From: Desulfuromonadaceae bacterium
GTDB taxonomy: Bacteria; Desulfobacterota; Desulfuromonadia; Desulfuromonadales; Desulfuromonadaceae
NCBI GenBank assembly: GCA_027065245.1
Contig: JAMOOS010000250.1
Span: 1 to 7,826, forward strand
Reading direction: 5' to 3'
Length of the DNA stretch: 7,826 nt
Shown in pieces: positions 6,151 to 7,826 of the stretch. The position numbers and the translations under genes were made by a program. How positions within the stretch are numbered: the stretch's first letter is position 1; each line of letters starts with the position of its first letter. The notes below the pieces were generated by a model, which was not told the DNA's origin, did no database searches, and saw only the letters and a list, made by a program, of their open reading frames with translations.

Positions 6151-6570
6151 CTAATGCCGCTCATCCACAGCCACCATGCCCAGCTTGCTTACACCGGCGC
6201 GGCGGATGGCCGCCATCACCCGCATCACCTGCTGGTAGGTTACGGTTTTATCCGCCTCAAGATAGACCTGCTTATCCTGCTGATTGCGCCGTGCCTGCCG
6301 CAACACCGCCACCAGCTTGTCGGGGCTGGCAACCCGTTGCTTGCCCACGCTGATACGCCCGCGCGCGTCGATGGCGACAATCAACGCCTGGTCGGCGGTT
6401 TTGAGGGTGGGTGCCTGTTTTACCTCCGGCAGGTTGACATCAACCCCTTTGTCGAGCATGGGGGCGGTAACCATAAAGATGATCAGCAGCACCAGCATTA
6501 CATCGACAAACGGGGTGACATTTATCTGCGATAGCGAACTGCGTCGCTCGCTGCGTCCGCCGATCTCCAT
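6151..6570 (-). CDS. tolR: Tol-Pal motor subunit TolR (ExbD family)
   Basis: A 139-residue inner-membrane protein, the standard size. It has a short basic cytoplasmic N-terminus with the family signature SQINVTPFVDVMLVLLIIFM, one membrane helix (about 18-37) and a periplasmic domain ending in YLEADKTVTYQQVMRVM and LGMVAVDE. D23 within the helix is the proton-carrying aspartate of the ExbD/TolR/MotB group and falls at the same number as in E. coli TolR. TolR dimers plug the TolQ ring and use the proton gradient to move TolA. The ATG overlaps the tolQ stop by one base (TGATG). GGAGG inside the end of tolQ gives a well-placed ribosome-binding site 7 bases upstream, so the two are co-translated at matched levels. 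ExbD would be the alternative, but the neighbouring tolA and tolB settle it. Confidence 0.96.
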   Translation of the reverse strand: MEIGGRSERRSSLSQINVTPFVDVMLVLLIIFMVTAPMLDKGVDVNLPEVKQAPTLKTADQALIVAIDARGRISVGKQRVASPDKLVAVLRQARRNQQDKQVYLEADKTVTYQQVMRVMAAIRRAGVSKLGMVAVDERH

Positions 6571-7244
6571 CAGCCCCTCCGCATCATGTGTTCAACGATA
6601 TTGAGAAACTCCTGGCTGAAGTTATCCATCTCGGCAATGAGAATATTGAGCTTGTTGAGAAAATGGTTATAACCCATAACTGCCGGAATAGCGGCCACAA
6701 GACCGATGGCGGTGGCGATGAGGGCTTCGGAGATTCCCGGCGCCACCACCGCCAGCGAGGCGCTGCCGGAGCGACCGATGCCGTGAAACGAATCCATTAT
6801 CCCCCATACGGTGCCGAACAGACCGATGAACGGCGCGGTGGAGCCGGTGGTGGCGAGAAATGTGAGGAACTTTTCCAGCCGCTGGGTTTCCACGGTACTG
6901 GCGCGGCGCAGGGCGCGGGCGACACTGTCGGCACCGCTGAGATTGGCGGCAAAGCCCTGGCCATCCACCTCGGTTTTGATGCGCTGCACCTTCATCAGTT
7001 CGTGATAGCCTTCGCGGAACAGGGCCGATAACGGGGTGTTGGGAAAGCGCTTCAGTTCCAGCGCTACCGCGTCGAGGCGTTTTTTATTCCAGAAAAAATC
7101 GAGAAACTGATCCGTTTCGCGGCAGGCTTTTTTCATGACGCGAAACTTGTAGAAGATAATCGCCCACGATACTACCGAAAAATAGGCCAGCACCAGCAGC
7201 ACCGCCTTGACCACCGGTCCGGCGTTCCAGATGAGTTCCAACAC
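6570..7244 (-). CDS. tolQ: Tol-Pal motor subunit TolQ (ExbB/MotA family)
   Basis: A 224-residue inner-membrane protein forming the ring of the TolQR proton motor. It has three membrane helices: about 11-33 (VVKAVLLVLAYFSVVSWAII), about 131-155 and about 165-193. The signature GLFGTVWGIMDSF sits at 141-153. The functional threonines of the proton path appear as T145 (GTVWG) and T178 (EALIATAIGL), the same numbers as in E. coli TolQ. The start is a GTG at 7244, chosen because GGGAG (7256-7252) lies 7 bases upstream and MLELIW is the expected N-terminus. An ATG at 7249 is out of frame and too close to the ribosome-binding site. The usual preceding gene ybgC is absent; folE2 stands upstream instead, 170 bases away. 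The family call is firm and the tolRAB neighbours separate it from ExbB. Confidence 0.96.
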   Translation of the reverse strand: MLELIWNAGPVVKAVLLVLAYFSVVSWAIIFYKFRVMKKACRETDQFLDFFWNKKRLDAVALELKRFPNTPLSALFREGYHELMKVQRIKTEVDGQGFAANLSGADSVARALRRASTVETQRLEKFLTFLATTGSTAPFIGLFGTVWGIMDSFHGIGRSGSASLAVVAPGISEALIATAIGLVAAIPAVMGYNHFLNKLNILIAEMDNFSQEFLNIVEHMMRRG

Positions 7245-7250
7245 GGCATT

Positions 7251-7256
7251 TCTCCC
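7251..7256 (-). promoter_or_regulatory. Ribosome-binding site fixing the GTG start of tolQ
   Basis: GGGAGA on the - strand. It is 7 bases from the GTG at 7244 but only 2 from the out-of-frame ATG at 7249, which argues for the GTG. Confidence 0.75.
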
Positions 7257-7362
7257 GTAAACAAGTAGGTTATTGGTTGATCAGCAGGGCTTTAGAAGCC
7301 CGCCCCTGGAGTTGTGTCTGCGGCTGTTACGGAGCCGATATTCAACAATAAATGCACCCGAT

Positions 7363-7406
7363 TGTGGAAAACCGTGGCACATGCACAGAGTTATCCACAG
7401 TTATCC
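7363..7406. promoter_or_regulatory. DnaA-box-like sites and a 10-bp-phased repeat between folE2 and tolQ
   Basis: TTATCCACA at 7391-7399 is a perfect consensus DnaA box. TGTGGAAAA at 7363-7371 is, on the other strand, TTTTCCACA, which fits TTWTNCACA. A third near match, TGTGGATAG (7459-7467, one mismatch), lies inside the end of folE2. AGTTATCC also occurs twice exactly 10 bases apart (7389-7396 and 7399-7406), one helical turn, as for a protein binding two sites on the same DNA face. I found no clear sigma70 promoter for tolQ here. Binding is inferred only. Confidence 0.4.
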
Positions 7407-7414
7407 GGCAAAAA

Positions 7415-7826
7415 CTAGCGTAATCGGCGATATTCCAGCGTTGCGTAAGCGGAATGGTTGTGGATAGATTCAAAATTTTCGCACTCGACGCAAAACCACT
7501 GGATGGTCGGCCACTGCTTGAGGCGCTCGGTTACGCTGCGCACGATATCCTCGACAAACATGGGGTTGGCGTAAGCCTGTTCGGTGAGCGCTTTTTCATC
7601 CTCCCGTTTGAGCAGAGAATACACCGGCGCGCTGGCACAGGTCTCTATTACGGCGATAAGATCCTCAATCCACACCATCTCGTATGAGCGTACCGCCACT
7701 GTTACCAAACTGCGCTGGTTGTGAGCGCCGCATGAGCTGATCTCGCGTGAACACGGACACAGCGAGGTAACCGGCACCTGCACTTCCAGGACAAAGTCGC
7801 TGTGATGGGTAAGGCTGCCGAGAAAG
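7415..7826 (-). CDS. folE2: GTP cyclohydrolase FolE2 (type IB), C-terminal part
   Basis: The last 137 codons of a gene whose 5' end lies right of the window; the stop is the TAG at 7417-7415. The reading frame is open to the window edge. FolE2 converts GTP to 7,8-dihydroneopterin triphosphate, the first step of folate and queuosine-type pathways, in the cytoplasm. Diagnostic stretches are VQVPVTSLCPCSREIS and GAHNQRSLVTVAVR, then IEDLIAVIETCASAPVYSLL, KREDEKALTEQAYANPMFVED and a closing WFCVECENFESIHNHSA. As I recall the family, the first Cys of SLCPC and the His of AHNQRS bind the active-site metal. This type does not depend strictly on zinc and in many bacteria is induced when zinc is short, but no Zur site can be checked because the upstream region is outside the window. 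It does not belong to the Tol pathway. Confidence 0.93.
   Translation of the reverse strand, partial: FLGSLTHHSDFVLEVQVPVTSLCPCSREISSCGAHNQRSLVTVAVRSYEMVWIEDLIAVIETCASAPVYSLLKREDEKALTEQAYANPMFVEDIVRSVTERLKQWPTIQWFCVECENFESIHNHSAYATLEYRRLR

Noticed and set aside
7287..7301. GGGCTT/AAGCCC hairpin as a folE2 terminator
   Set aside because: The 6-bp stem has no T run after it on the - strand; it may only be part of the tolQ leader.
1..7826. CRISPR arrays, tRNA/rRNA genes, insertion sequences and attachment sites
   Set aside because: I looked for spaced repeats, tRNA-like cloverleaf signals, transposase motifs and terminal inverted repeats and saw none.

Overview
The window comes from a Gram-negative bacterium, shown by a tolQ-tolR-tolA-tolB run for cell-envelope energy transduction. 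Base composition is moderately GC-rich. The TolQ N-terminal region (an SVVSWAIIFYK helix, then a WNKKRLD segment) and the compact TonB_C-type TolA remind me of the Desulfuromonadia/Geobacter group of former Deltaproteobacteria. That placement is from memory and only moderately likely; a gammaproteobacterium is the main alternative.

Layout. The left third is on the + strand: the 3' end of a PLP-dependent aminotransferase (1-184) with its terminator, a non-coding leader of about 470 bases, an RhlE-type DEAD-box RNA helicase (658-1911), and a 119-residue membrane protein (1987-2346) that seems to have its own promoter. A near-perfect 51-base palindrome at 2370-2420 separates this from everything to the right and probably terminates transcription from both sides. 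The rest is on the - strand, read right to left: the C-terminal part of FolE2 GTP cyclohydrolase (7826-7415), tolQ (7244-6570), tolR (6570-6151), tolA (6133-5240), tolB (5243-3948), a SprA-related putative zinc metallopeptidase with an HEAAH motif (3875-3105), and a Phd/YefM antitoxin plus VapC-type PIN toxin pair (3052-2427).

How the genes work together. TolQ and TolR form the proton-driven inner-membrane motor, TolA carries its action across the periplasm and TolB is the periplasmic propeller. Their starts and stops overlap or nearly touch (TGATG for tolQ/tolR, 17 bases for tolR/tolA, ATGA for tolA/tolB), so they form one translationally coupled unit. The usual downstream partners pal and cpoB (ybgF) and the usual upstream ybgC are not adjacent. 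The toxin-antitoxin pair looks more AT-rich than its neighbours and is probably a later arrival. FolE2 makes dihydroneopterin triphosphate for folate or queuosine synthesis and is probably a separate unit.

Nothing here is clearly a new multi-gene system. The parts most worth a second look are the SprA-related metallopeptidase directly behind tolB, the missing pal, the helically phased repeat and DnaA-box-like sites between folE2 and tolQ, and an in-frame A-AAA-AAG slippery tract in tolA.
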